Assembly: GCF_007859315.1 (NCBI RefSeq)
Contig: NZ_VOHA01000020.1
Location: forward strand, 1 to 64,000
Length of the DNA stretch: 64,000 nucleotides
Source of the DNA: Reyranella sp. CPCC 100927
Lineage (GTDB): Bacteria > Pseudomonadota > Alphaproteobacteria > Reyranellales > Reyranellaceae
Direction of reading: 5' to 3'
This document shows, piece by piece, positions 25,643 through 34,214 of this stretch; the stretch's first letter is position 1, and each line of letters starts with the position of its first letter. Below the pieces are notes generated by a model. It made no database searches. It was not told the DNA's origin and saw only the letters and a program-made list of their open reading frames with translations. The position numbers and the translations under genes are program-made.

Positions 25643-26971
25643 ATGGCCATAGCAACGGCGGGCGCCATCGCCAACCCCGAGGCGCAGAACCGAACCCGCG
25701 TGATCCTGGCGTCGGCGATCGGCTCGGCGCTGGAGTGGTACGACTTCTTCATCTACGGCATGGCCGCCGCCCTGGTCTTCGGCGAGCTGTTCTTCCCCAA
25801 GAGCGACCCGACGGTGGGCACGCTGCTGGCATTCGCGACCTTCGGCGTCGGCTTCTTCGCCCGCCCGCTGGGCGGCCTGGTGTTCGGCCATTTCGGCGAC
25901 AAGATCGGCCGCAAGCCGATGCTGGTGATCACCCTGTTGCTGGTCGGCTTCGGCACGATGCTGATCGGCTTCCTGCCGACCTATGACCAGATCGGCATCT
26001 GGGCGCCGATCCTGCTGATCCTGCTGCGGCTGATCCAGGGCTTCGGCGCCGGCGCCGAATACGGCGGCGCCGTGATCCTGCTGGTCGAGAGCGCGCCGCA
26101 CGGCAAGCGCGGCTTCTGGGGCAGCTGGGCACCGATCGGCGTCAGCGTCGGCAACCTGCTGGCGGCCGGCGTCTTCTACATCGTGTCGGAACTGCCGCGC
26201 GACCAGCTGCTCAGCTGGGGCTGGCGCATCCCCTTCCTGGTCAGCATCGTGCTGATCCTGGTCGGCCTCTACATCCGCGCCAACGTCATGGAGACACCGG
26301 TCTTCACCAAGGCGGTGGCCAAGCGCCAACCGGAAAAAGCACCGGTCTGGCAGGCGCTGCGCCGCCAGCCCCGCAACTTCTTCGTCCTGGTCGGCGCCCG
26401 CATCGCCGAAAACGGCCTGGGTTACCTGATCCCCGTCTTCGGCCTGAACTACGTCGTGAACAATCTCGGCGTGCCGCGCTCGACGGCGCTGACGGCACTG
26501 ATGGTGGCCTTCGGCATCGAGCTTGTCGCCCTGCTCGGCTTCTCGATGCTGTCGGATCGCATCGGACGACGGCCGGTCTACATCTTCGGCGCCCTGTTCT
26601 CGGCGGCGCTGGCCTTCCCCTTCTTCTGGCTGGTGGGCACCAAGGAGGCCTTCTTCATCGCCATCGCCTTCATCCTGGCGCGCGCCGTCGGCACGGCGGC
26701 GATGTTCGGGCCGCAGGCAGCGTACTTCGCCGAGTTGTTCGGACCGACCCGGCGCTTCAGCGGTTTCGCCTTCGCCCGCGAGCTGGGATCGATCATCGCC
26801 GGCGGTCCGGCGCCCTTCCTCGCCGCCTACTTCGTTCTGCTGGCCGGCGGCCAGACCTGGGCGGTGTCGCTTTACATGATCGTGCTGTCGCTGATCACGG
26901 CCGTCGCGGTGTGGATGGGACCGGAAACCTACCGCGACGACATCAGCGAGGACGCACCATCGTCGCGCTAG
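25643..26971 (+). CDS. MFS transporter, metabolite:H+ symporter (MHS/ShiA-like) family
   Basis: This 442-aa protein starts at ATG 25643 behind AGGAGG. The opening ASAIGSALEWYDFFIYGMAA is the MHS signature, followed by motif A LVFGHFGDKIGRKPML near residue 80 and RLIQGFGAGAEYGGA near 130. The family imports carboxylates, betaines or shikimate with protons. It follows the PhyH gene and probably shares its LacI-controlled promoter, so it may bring in the PhyH substrate or its precursor. Confidence 0.9.
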   Translation: MAIATAGAIANPEAQNRTRVILASAIGSALEWYDFFIYGMAAALVFGELFFPKSDPTVGTLLAFATFGVGFFARPLGGLVFGHFGDKIGRKPMLVITLLLVGFGTMLIGFLPTYDQIGIWAPILLILLRLIQGFGAGAEYGGAVILLVESAPHGKRGFWGSWAPIGVSVGNLLAAGVFYIVSELPRDQLLSWGWRIPFLVSIVLILVGLYIRANVMETPVFTKAVAKRQPEKAPVWQALRRQPRNFFVLVGARIAENGLGYLIPVFGLNYVVNNLGVPRSTALTALMVAFGIELVALLGFSMLSDRIGRRPVYIFGALFSAALAFPFFWLVGTKEAFFIAIAFILARAVGTAAMFGPQAAYFAELFGPTRRFSGFAFARELGSIIAGGPAPFLAAYFVLLAGGQTWAVSLYMIVLSLITAVAVWMGPETYRDDISEDAPSSR

Positions 26972-26983
26972 GGTTTCAGGAAA

Positions 26984-27649
26984 TCACCGACGCAAGGCGC
27001 CGGCGGACTCAACCAGAAGACGGGCGCGCTCGGTAACGTCTGCCGCCGTCGCGTCCGGCTTGTAGAGCGCCGAGCCGATGCCGAAGCCGTCGGCGCCGGC
27101 TGCCCAATAGTCCGGCATCGTCCTTTCGCTGACGCCGCCGACGGGGATCATCAGCACGTCGCGGGGGAAGACGGCGCGCAGCGCCTTCAGCACGGCCGGG
27201 CTCACCATCTCGCCCGGAAACAGCTTCAGCCCGTCGGCGCCGGCCGCCAGCGCCATGAAACCTTCCGTGGGTGTCGCCACGCCCGGCACGCAGGCCAGGC
27301 CACGCGCCTTGGCGTGGCGCACGATCGCCGGATCAGCATGCGGCATCACGATCAGCCGACCGCCGGCTGCCGCAACGGCATCGACATCGCCGCTGGTCAT
27401 CACCGTGCCGGCGCCGACCACGGCGGTCGGATGTGCCGCCGCCAGCAACCGGATGCTGTCGATCGGCTGCGGCGAGTTCAGCGGCACCTCAAGCACGGTG
27501 AAACCCTGGCCGATCAGCGCCGCGCCGATGGCCGGTGCGTCCGCCGGCGTCAGGCCGCGCAGGATCGCGATCAGCGGACAGGCGCCGAGCGCGGCGCGAA
27601 GATCAATCGAGGTGTGCGACACGCGAACCCGTCCCTGCTTCGACATCAT
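26984..27649 (-). CDS. dgoA: 2-dehydro-3-deoxy-6-phosphogalactonate (KDPG/KDPGal-type) aldolase
   Basis: This 221-aa class I aldolase has Glu54 in VLEVPLNSP, PHADP near residue 103, and the Schiff-base Lys142 in LKLFPGE. PVGGV near the C-terminus binds phosphate. It starts at ATGATG overlapping the DgoK stop codon, so it is translationally coupled to the kinase. The pair carries out the last two steps of the De Ley-Doudoroff galactonate pathway: phosphorylation, then cleavage to pyruvate and glyceraldehyde-3-phosphate. By sequence alone it could be KDPG-specific (Eda); the neighbour kinase favours galactonate. Confidence 0.88.
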   Translation of the reverse strand: MMSKQGRVRVSHTSIDLRAALGACPLIAILRGLTPADAPAIGAALIGQGFTVLEVPLNSPQPIDSIRLLAAAHPTAVVGAGTVMTSGDVDAVAAAGGRLIVMPHADPAIVRHAKARGLACVPGVATPTEGFMALAAGADGLKLFPGEMVSPAVLKALRAVFPRDVLMIPVGGVSERTMPDYWAAGADGFGIGSALYKPDATAADVTERARLLVESAGALRR

Positions 27650-28599
27650 CCGATCATGCCCGCCGCCCGCGCCAGGCGCCACAGCCCGCGCGGCGTGACA
27701 TCGCTGTCGGCTTGGCGGGCATCGACACCTGCCCGGTGCAGGACATCGGCATAGCGCTGGCAGAGCGTCGTTTCGCCGATCAGGACGACCCTCGAGGCGT
27801 CATGCCCGATCTTGCCGGCCGCTCGCGCTGCCGCCACTTCGGCGCCGATCAGCAATCCGGACAGGAAGCTGGGGGCCGCATCCGACGTCAACGCGCCGAA
27901 CAGTCCTTGCGTGCGTACCCCGAACAGTCGGCGCAGCAATTCGCCGCCGCCGCTCAGACCATCGCGTGCGCCATGAGCAAACGCCGCAGCATCGTGCGTC
28001 ATGGCGCCATCGGCTGCCATCATGCGTCCCAGGATCGAATGGGCCCGCAGAACGGCGAACAATTCACCGGTCATATAGGTCGCGAAGGCGACGACACGAC
28101 CAGCCTCGACCCGCGCCCACTTGCTGTGGGTGCCGGGCAGAATGAACAGGCCATCCCGCTCGCCGTCGGCCAGCGCACCGAGGAGCTGCGTCTCTTCGCC
28201 GCGCATGACATCGGTCATGGCGTCAGGCGCCTGCCATGACAGGCCCGGCACGATGCTGAGGGATGCGTCGCGCGCCCCGGCCAGGACACAACGACCCGCC
28301 AGATCGGCGAAATCGGCCGGGCACGCTACGTAAGGTGCCTCGACCCACCCTTGACGGCTGCCGATCATGCCGGCGGCCAAAGCCGGCAAATTTGGCCGTG
28401 TTGTCCGCCAATCGGCCGTAAATGCACGGTAGACCGTGTCAAAGTCGCCGCCGGGTACCGCCATGATGCCGTGCGCGCTGGCGCGCCGATCGAGCACCTG
28501 TCCGTCATGCGACAGCAACCATCCCCGCAGCGCACTGGTCCCCCAGTCGATGGCGATGAGCGCCGATGCGATGCTGGTGGTTTCACCTTGAACAGTCAT
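27646..28599 (-). CDS. dgoK: 2-dehydro-3-deoxygalactonokinase
   Basis: This 317-aa kinase opens with the phosphate-1 motif ALIAIDWGTSALRGWLLS. It continues with GMIGSRQGWVEAPYVACP near residue 98 and FILPGTHSKWARVEAGRV near 152, both typical of DgoK. It phosphorylates 2-keto-3-deoxygalactonate with ATP. The aldolase follows with a 4-bp overlap. No galactonate dehydratase (DgoD) is in the window, so the upper step must be encoded elsewhere. The LacI regulator at 23561 may also control this pair, though no AAGCGCTT site is visible upstream of it. Confidence 0.93.
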   Translation of the reverse strand: MTVQGETTSIASALIAIDWGTSALRGWLLSHDGQVLDRRASAHGIMAVPGGDFDTVYRAFTADWRTTRPNLPALAAGMIGSRQGWVEAPYVACPADFADLAGRCVLAGARDASLSIVPGLSWQAPDAMTDVMRGEETQLLGALADGERDGLFILPGTHSKWARVEAGRVVAFATYMTGELFAVLRAHSILGRMMAADGAMTHDAAAFAHGARDGLSGGGELLRRLFGVRTQGLFGALTSDAAPSFLSGLLIGAEVAAARAAGKIGHDASRVVLIGETTLCQRYADVLHRAGVDARQADSDVTPRGLWRLARAAGMIG

Positions 28600-28712
28600 G
28601 CAAGCTCCCCAAGCAGTTGCTCACCAGCGGCATGCACCATGCTAGACTCAGCACCGGACTTTGCGGCACTTTGCGCGCCCGAGACCGGCCAGGGGAAGGT
28701 TGGGGGGTCGGC

Positions 28713-29687
28713 ATGACCACGAAGAAGATCAGGAAAACTGCCGTGAAGAAAGCGGCGCGCAGCGGCAGCAAGGCTGCCCGCGCGAAGGCACCGCCGACCA
28801 AGCAGCAACGCGCAGCCAAGAAGGCAACACGGCCAGCACCAAAACCGGCGACACGACGCCCGGCGACAGCGGCCAAGCCCAAGGCCAAGGCCAAACGTGC
28901 CACGCGACGTCCTGTGGCGAGCGCCGCACCTGGATGGGCGCCGCAGGTTTCATGGGGCGCCCTGGTCGATTCCCTCAATGCCCGCGTCGCTATCCGCAGT
29001 GTATCGCTGGCCGAGTTTCTAGCCCGGCCCATGCCGTCGCTGACGACGCTGCCGCCGCCGCTGGCGCCGACGGGCAACGTGGACACGAACGCCCCTGACG
29101 CACAACGCGCCCGGCGTTTCCTGTCCATGGCGCGCGCCTGCGTTGGGGATCTGCACGGCGACCGGCCGCTGGCGGCCCGCGAAAACATGGCCCGCCTGCT
29201 GCTGCACATGGCATGGAACGGCAGCAAGTTGCGCTTTCGTCGTCAGGGCGGCGGACAGGTCGATGACGGCACCGGCCCAGGCCGCGGCCTGATACCGTTC
29301 GAGGCTCATCGCGCCAAGGACACGCTGATCCGCCTGACGCGGGCCTCCGCCGATCGCACCGTGCACCGGTTGGGTGACCTTGCCGGCTTGGGATGGCCGG
29401 GTCTTGTCCGCTGCGCCCTGTCGCTGCCCGAGTGGGCGCCTGGTGGACGCGGCGCCGCTTTTCCGGACGGACACATCCTGGCCGGCCTGCTGGAGCGTAA
29501 CGACCAGTTCGCGCTTTATCTGGCACGGGCCGCGCTGCTGCTGCTGCCGATGGCGGTACCGGTCGGCAACAACAACCACGCCGAGTACTGGTACAAGTTC
29601 TGGCGGATTTCGGCGCCCGATCCGGCGGCCGCGTCGTTCGCGTTCCGCAGCGACGCCGACGAGGTCGACGCGCTGGTCGACGGCTGA
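28713..29687 (+). CDS. Unknown protein with a histone-H1-like Lys/Ala/Pro tail
   Basis: This 324-aa protein starts at ATG 28713. Residues 1-70 are almost only Lys, Arg, Ala, Pro and Thr in AAK/KPA-type repeats, similar in composition to histone H1 and AlgP-like tails. Residues 75-324 are a folded domain I do not recognise. It contains LHMAWNGSKLRFRRQGGG and GRGLIPFEAHRAKD near 165-195, which faintly recalls the RQxGGG...RGLxQxE pattern of phage-type lytic transglycosylases, but the catalytic Glu is not evident. It ends acidic (DADEVDALVDG). It diverges from dgoK with no obvious partner. Confidence 0.7.
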   Translation: MTTKKIRKTAVKKAARSGSKAARAKAPPTKQQRAAKKATRPAPKPATRRPATAAKPKAKAKRATRRPVASAAPGWAPQVSWGALVDSLNARVAIRSVSLAEFLARPMPSLTTLPPPLAPTGNVDTNAPDAQRARRFLSMARACVGDLHGDRPLAARENMARLLLHMAWNGSKLRFRRQGGGQVDDGTGPGRGLIPFEAHRAKDTLIRLTRASADRTVHRLGDLAGLGWPGLVRCALSLPEWAPGGRGAAFPDGHILAGLLERNDQFALYLARAALLLLPMAVPVGNNNHAEYWYKFWRISAPDPAAASFAFRSDADEVDALVDG

Positions 29688-29694
29688 TTCCCGT

Positions 29695-30363
29695 CTAGAT
29701 CTTCACCGTGACTTCCAGCCCGCCCTGAAACGGCAGGGTTTGCGTCGTGAAACCGTTCTTCGGGTCCTCCACGAACTCGAAGAAGTGGCGATAGGCGTGG
29801 CGGAACTGGGCGGTGTTGTCGGTGACGATCGTGGCTCCCGGGCGCAGGTGCGGCGCAACGAGTTCCACGGCGGGGCGTGCCATCTCGGTCCAGATGTCCA
29901 TGAGGACGAAGTCCACCGGCCCATCGATGACCTTCAGGGTTTGGCGCAGATCACCCTCGCGCAGGTCGATGAACGGCGACAGTCCGGCAGCATCGAAATG
30001 GGCGCGTGCTGCCGCCGCCTTGGCGGGCTCGTACTCTGTGCCGATGACGGTACCGCCACCGTTCGCCCTGACGGCATCGGCCAGATAGAGAGTCGAAACG
30101 CCGAAGGAGGTTCCCACCTCCACCACCCGCCGGGCCCGCAGTGCGCGACACAGGAGCCAGCAGAACTCTGCCTTGGCGGGCTCGAGCGCGACCATCTTGT
30201 CGGCCATGAAGCGGTTGGCGCCCTCGTCCAGCCCGTCCCAGGAAAGGTCACCCTTCTTCGCCCGCTCGGCGAAGTACCGGGTGGTTTCCGCCTCCTGCGC
30301 GGCGCTCTGCGCCTGCAGATCGCTGAGCAGGGCCTGCAGTGCGGGATCGGCGATGACGTTCAT
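29695..30363 (-). CDS. SAM-dependent O-methyltransferase (class I, catechol-O-methyltransferase-like)
   Basis: This 222-aa protein has the SAM-binding motif VVEVGTSFGVSTLYLADA near residue 81, an acidic end of strand 2 (IGTEYEP) and DFVLMDIWTE near 150, where Asp residues bind metal or SAM in this family. It begins 9 bp after the MFS stop, so the two form an operon. The substrate is likely a small phenolic or hydroxyl compound handled together with the transporter. That pairing is inference. Confidence 0.85.
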   Translation of the reverse strand: MNVIADPALQALLSDLQAQSAAQEAETTRYFAERAKKGDLSWDGLDEGANRFMADKMVALEPAKAEFCWLLCRALRARRVVEVGTSFGVSTLYLADAVRANGGGTVIGTEYEPAKAAAARAHFDAAGLSPFIDLREGDLRQTLKVIDGPVDFVLMDIWTEMARPAVELVAPHLRPGATIVTDNTAQFRHAYRHFFEFVEDPKNGFTTQTLPFQGGLEVTVKI

Positions 30364-30372
30364 GACCGCGCC

Positions 30373-31563
30373 CTACTCCGCCGGCTTGGGCGCCAGGGCC
30401 TGCGTGACAGCCCGCTCGTCAGGCAGGAATGACAACGCCACCAGCGCCACCGCGGCGACGCCGGCCAGCATCATCAGCAATGTGGGAAAGCCGGCCGCTT
30501 TCACCGATGGGCCGATCAGGGCGACGACGATCGAACTGATGCCGAAGCCGATCGCCAAACGCACGCCGGTGACGCGCGAGCGCAGCCGGTCGTCGATGTA
30601 ACGCACGATCATGGCGTCGGTGAACGGGATGGCGCCGAAGACGAACACCATGAAGGCGACGACGGTCGCCAGCAGTGCCCAGCCGGTGGCATAGGCCGCC
30701 AACAGGAACAGCGGGATCTGGCAGAGCACGATCGGCAGGTAGATCCATTTCAGCGGATAGCGATCGATCAGGGCGCCCACCACGAGCTGCGCCAGCGACG
30801 CGACCGCGAAGACGACCAGCAGCGCGATGCTGAGCGCCAGCGGGTTGTCCGCCAGCTCCTTGACGCCGGCCTTGAGGAACTCGCCGTTGCCGTTGGTGGT
30901 GAAGTTGAACACGATGCTGCCGGTGACGGCGGTGATGGTCATGATCAGGAACACGCGCGCCATCACCGACGGCGGCAGATCCAGCAGCTTCTGCTTGCGT
31001 CGCGCCGGCGCCTCTTCCTCACGCGGCACCACGACGGCGAACGCAACTGCCGCCAGCAGGCAGATGATGCCGGGTACGATATAGGCCGTCTGCCAGCCGA
31101 AGCGTGTCGCGAGCCACACCGATACGCTGGCACCCAGCGCGACACCGAGGTTCCCGACCAGGCCATTGACCCCGATCGTGAAGCCGGGCTTCTCCGCCTT
31201 CTGAACCAGCATCGGGATGCCGACGGGATGGTAGATCGAGGCGAAGGCACCCATCAGCGTCAGCGCCACGCCGATCTGCCATTTGTCCTGGCACAGCGCG
31301 ATCAGCAGGCTGGATACGCCCAGACCGGCGAAGAAGATGATCATCATGCTGCGCCGGCCCCACTGGTCGCCCAGTTTGCCCGACACGAGCGAGCCGGCGC
31401 CGAACATGAACGACGCGCCGAAGGCATAGGGCGTCAGCTCGCGCCAGTCGGTGCCCCAGACGCCGGCGAGCACGCTCACCGTGTAGAGGAAGATCACCAG
31501 GACCCAATGGTCCATGGCGTGGCCGAGATTGAGCAACAGCGCAGTGGGACTGGTGTTCTTCAT
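30373..31563 (-). CDS. MFS transporter
   Basis: This 396-aa, 12-helix transporter starts at ATG 31563 behind GGAGGG. Motif A is SGKLGDQWGRRSMM near residue 61, and NGLVGNLGVALGASVSVWLA near 130 marks helix 5. A charged central loop (REEEAPARRKQK) separates two six-helix halves. It resembles sugar-phosphate/fosmidomycin-resistance type carriers in its opening (LNLGHAMDHW). It heads an operon with the methyltransferase and diverges from the AraC regulator. Confidence 0.88.
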   Translation of the reverse strand: MKNTSPTALLLNLGHAMDHWVLVIFLYTVSVLAGVWGTDWRELTPYAFGASFMFGAGSLVSGKLGDQWGRRSMMIIFFAGLGVSSLLIALCQDKWQIGVALTLMGAFASIYHPVGIPMLVQKAEKPGFTIGVNGLVGNLGVALGASVSVWLATRFGWQTAYIVPGIICLLAAVAFAVVVPREEEAPARRKQKLLDLPPSVMARVFLIMTITAVTGSIVFNFTTNGNGEFLKAGVKELADNPLALSIALLVVFAVASLAQLVVGALIDRYPLKWIYLPIVLCQIPLFLLAAYATGWALLATVVAFMVFVFGAIPFTDAMIVRYIDDRLRSRVTGVRLAIGFGISSIVVALIGPSVKAAGFPTLLMMLAGVAAVALVALSFLPDERAVTQALAPKPAE

Positions 31564-31651
31564 ACCCTCCTCCGGTCGCGACCTGAGGATTGCCGCAACT
31601 CGTTCGCAACGGACTGTAGACCGCACCGGCTTGTCGGGCATTCTGCAAAAT

Positions 31652-31664
31652 GACAATGATTGTC
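31652..31664. promoter_or_regulatory. Inverted repeat between MFS and AraC genes
   Basis: GACAAT and ATTGTC form perfect arms around one base, 29 bp upstream of the AraC start and 89 bp upstream of the MFS start. Two TTGTCG-type direct repeats (near 31631 and 31661) are also present; AraC proteins usually bind direct repeats. This is a candidate control site. Confidence 0.4.
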
Positions 31665-31692
31665 GCGAATCGGACAAATCAGGCCTGACCGC

Positions 31693-32556
31693 ATGACGCA
31701 GCGCGCGACAGCAGAAGAACAGCCGGTCCTCCGTCCTGGCGGAGCGCGCCGGGATGGCGCCAACCGATCCACCAACCCCCTGGACTACCAACAAGTGCCG
31801 CGGCCGGTCGCCGCGATGGCCAAGGAGTTCGCTGACGGCAACCACATCACGCCGCACAGGCACGAACGGGCACAGCTGATTTTCGCTGCCCGTGGCGTCA
31901 TGACCATCTCGACGGCACAAGGCGCCTGGGTCGTGCCGCCGCAGCGGGCGTTGTGGATGCCGGCCGGCACCGTGCACGAGATCCGCATGGCGGGTCCCGT
32001 CTCCATGCGCACGCTCTACGTGCGCGCCGACGCCGAACTCGGGCGGCTGCCGGCGGCGATCCGCGTCATTGCCGTCTCACCGCTGCTGCGCGAGTTGATC
32101 CTGCGCGCCTGCGCGCTGCCCCTGCTCTACGACGAGCGCGGTGCCGCCGGCCATGTCATGGCCCTCATCCTCGACGAAATCGCTGCCCTGCCCTCGCTGG
32201 CACTCGACCTGCCCATGCCGACCGATGCCCGGCTGCTGGGCCTATGCCAGCGCCTGCAGGCCGAGCCCGGCGATGCCCGGACACTGGACGACTGGGCGCG
32301 CGAGGCCGGCGCCAGTGCCCGCACGCTGGCCCGGCTCTTCCACAAGGAGACCGGGCTGAATTTCGCCGACTGGCGCCAGCAGGCACGCCTGCTGGCTGCC
32401 ATGGCACGTCTGGCCGAGGGTCAGCCGATCACGCGCATCGCGCTCGACCTCGGCTACGATTCACCGTCGGCGTTCGCCGCCATGTTCAAGCGCGCGCTGG
32501 GTACGCCGCCCAGCCGCTATTTCGACGCCGACCATCATGTCGTGACCGCGGATTGA
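31693..32556 (+). CDS. AraC-family transcriptional regulator with N-terminal cupin
   Basis: This 287-aa protein has a cupin sensor near residues 45-120 (HRHERAQLIFAARGVM, then VVPPQRALWMPAGTVHEI) and two helix-turn-helices in the last 100 residues (DWAREAGASARTLARLFHKE, then ARLAEGQPITRIALDLGYDS and SAFAAMFKRALG). It diverges from the MFS-methyltransferase operon, which it most likely regulates. Confidence 0.92.
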   Translation: MTQRATAEEQPVLRPGGARRDGANRSTNPLDYQQVPRPVAAMAKEFADGNHITPHRHERAQLIFAARGVMTISTAQGAWVVPPQRALWMPAGTVHEIRMAGPVSMRTLYVRADAELGRLPAAIRVIAVSPLLRELILRACALPLLYDERGAAGHVMALILDEIAALPSLALDLPMPTDARLLGLCQRLQAEPGDARTLDDWAREAGASARTLARLFHKETGLNFADWRQQARLLAAMARLAEGQPITRIALDLGYDSPSAFAAMFKRALGTPPSRYFDADHHVVTAD

Positions 32557-32575
32557 CGATTGCAAGCAGACGGTT

Positions 32576-33940
32576 CTACGCGAGAGACGCCAGCACTTCA
32601 TCGACGGCGCGGTCGGCGGCCTGCACCGCGCCTTCGAGGAAACTGTTCCAGCACGTGGCCGTATCGGCGCCGGCCCAGAAGATATGGCCGACCGGCGCCG
32701 CGAACGCAGGGCCGAACGACGTCCAGACACCGGGCCCGAACATGGGCGTGGCGCCGCCACGCGTGAATTCTTCATCGCTCCAGTTTCGTTCGACGTACTC
32801 CAGGTAGCGGGCCGCAGCCGGGCCAAAGGCACGTACCAGGATGTCGATGGTCTGCTTTTCCCGCGCCTTGGGCGTCAGTTTCCAGGCCTGGCGACCGGCC
32901 GCGCCGTCGCTGTAGGCCGCCAACACGCCGCACGTCCCGTCCGCCGGCGAATTGTCGACGACCAGCAGCGGCGCCAGATGATCGGTCAGCGCCGTGCCGC
33001 TCAGGCCTTCCTGACGCCAGAACGGAGTTTCGTAGCGGACAAGGGCCCGGCTCAACGTCGGCAGGGCTGCCCGTTGAACGATCGCATCCCGGGCCGCCGG
33101 CATTGGCGGCACATAGCGAATGCGCCCCGTCAGATGAAGGGGCAATGCCACGATCACCCGTTTGGCGCGCACCAGCACATCGTCGGCGAAAATCCGCACG
33201 ACGGCGCCGTCATGTTCGATCCGATGAACAGGTTTGCCCAGGATCACCCGATCGCCCAGCGCCCGAGCCATGGCATTGGACATTTCCTGAGCGCCATCGC
33301 GCAGCGAATAGTCCCAGCCACCGTCGCGGTTCGTGATCGCGGTCGCGAAGCTGTCGGTCGTGCCGTAGAACCAGGCTACGTGCAGCGCCGACATCTCGCT
33401 GGAAGCCACACCCAGGATCGCCGTCACCATCTTGTTGAAGACCCGCCTGCCGCCCTCGGTGTGCAGCGTACGCTCGATCCATTCCGCGAAGTTGATCCGG
33501 TCGAGCGTCTCGGCGTCGGGATGTTGCCACGGTGCCGTCAGGTCCATCGACTTGCCGATGGCATCGAGGCGCTCGAGTCCCTGAGCGATATCCGCCTCGG
33601 CCTCGTCATCGAGGTTTGCATCGTAGCTCGCGTAGCGCACCGCCTTGCCGCCGATCCAGGCCATGGAATCGCCCAGCCCCGGGTGCTTGTCCATGGCAAG
33701 ACCGAGTTCGGCAACCAGCGCCATCAGCTTGTGGTGCGGACCGCCCAGGAAGGCGGCCCCCAGGTCGCCCACCGCGCCGTTGCCCAGCCGCACACTCTCG
33801 GTGCGCCCACCCACGCGATTGCGTGCCTCCAGAACGATGACCTTCTTGCCGCGGCCAGCAAGCCGCCGTGCCGCGGTGAGACCGGACAGTCCCGCCCCGA
33901 CAACGGCCACGTCACATTCCCGCGAAACCGTCGATGCCAT
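32576..33940 (-). CDS. Flavin-containing amine oxidase (MAO-like)
   Basis: This 454-aa FAD enzyme has the dinucleotide motif VAVVGAGLSGLTAARRLAGRG near residue 11-31 and the following EARNRVGGRTES. The C-terminal FAD-binding segment is HIFWAGADTATCWNSFLEGAV near 420. No signal peptide is visible. The start at ATG 33940 has GGGAGGGG upstream; a longer frame to 33994 lacks support. It probably oxidises a primary or secondary amine. Its 3' end converges with the AraC gene. Confidence 0.9.
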   Translation of the reverse strand: MASTVSRECDVAVVGAGLSGLTAARRLAGRGKKVIVLEARNRVGGRTESVRLGNGAVGDLGAAFLGGPHHKLMALVAELGLAMDKHPGLGDSMAWIGGKAVRYASYDANLDDEAEADIAQGLERLDAIGKSMDLTAPWQHPDAETLDRINFAEWIERTLHTEGGRRVFNKMVTAILGVASSEMSALHVAWFYGTTDSFATAITNRDGGWDYSLRDGAQEMSNAMARALGDRVILGKPVHRIEHDGAVVRIFADDVLVRAKRVIVALPLHLTGRIRYVPPMPAARDAIVQRAALPTLSRALVRYETPFWRQEGLSGTALTDHLAPLLVVDNSPADGTCGVLAAYSDGAAGRQAWKLTPKAREKQTIDILVRAFGPAAARYLEYVERNWSDEEFTRGGATPMFGPGVWTSFGPAFAAPVGHIFWAGADTATCWNSFLEGAVQAADRAVDEVLASLA

Positions 33941-34126
33941 GAGTCCCCTCCCGAACGCGGCACCGCCGGAATTAAACACTGGGGTGTCCGCCATGCGCCT
34001 GTGTTGCAGGCATCGTAGGCGGCGCTTGCGGCATCGCTACAGGTTAGCGGTGGCCAAAGGCGAACAATTGGATGCGCGCAGCGGCCGTCCTGGTTCGCCT
34101 CGAAACGGACTCGAGGCGAACGGCAC

Positions 34127-34201
34127 CGCAGCGAGGGATCTTTCGATGCAGGCGCACCCGTGCATCACTTGCAGAAGATCCCTCGCTGCGCTCGGGATGA
34201 C
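34127..34201. repeat. Dispersed palindromic repeat, long-loop form, copy 4 (left arm truncated)
   Basis: The right arm is complete (ending GCTCGGGATGAC at 34201), but the left arm begins only at CGCAGCGAGGGATCT, lacking the outer 11 or so bases. The loop is almost identical to that of copy 1 at 95-180, over 34 kb away. It lies 13 bp downstream of the valS stop codon. Confidence 0.8.
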
Positions 34202-34214
34202 AGCTGTCCGGATA

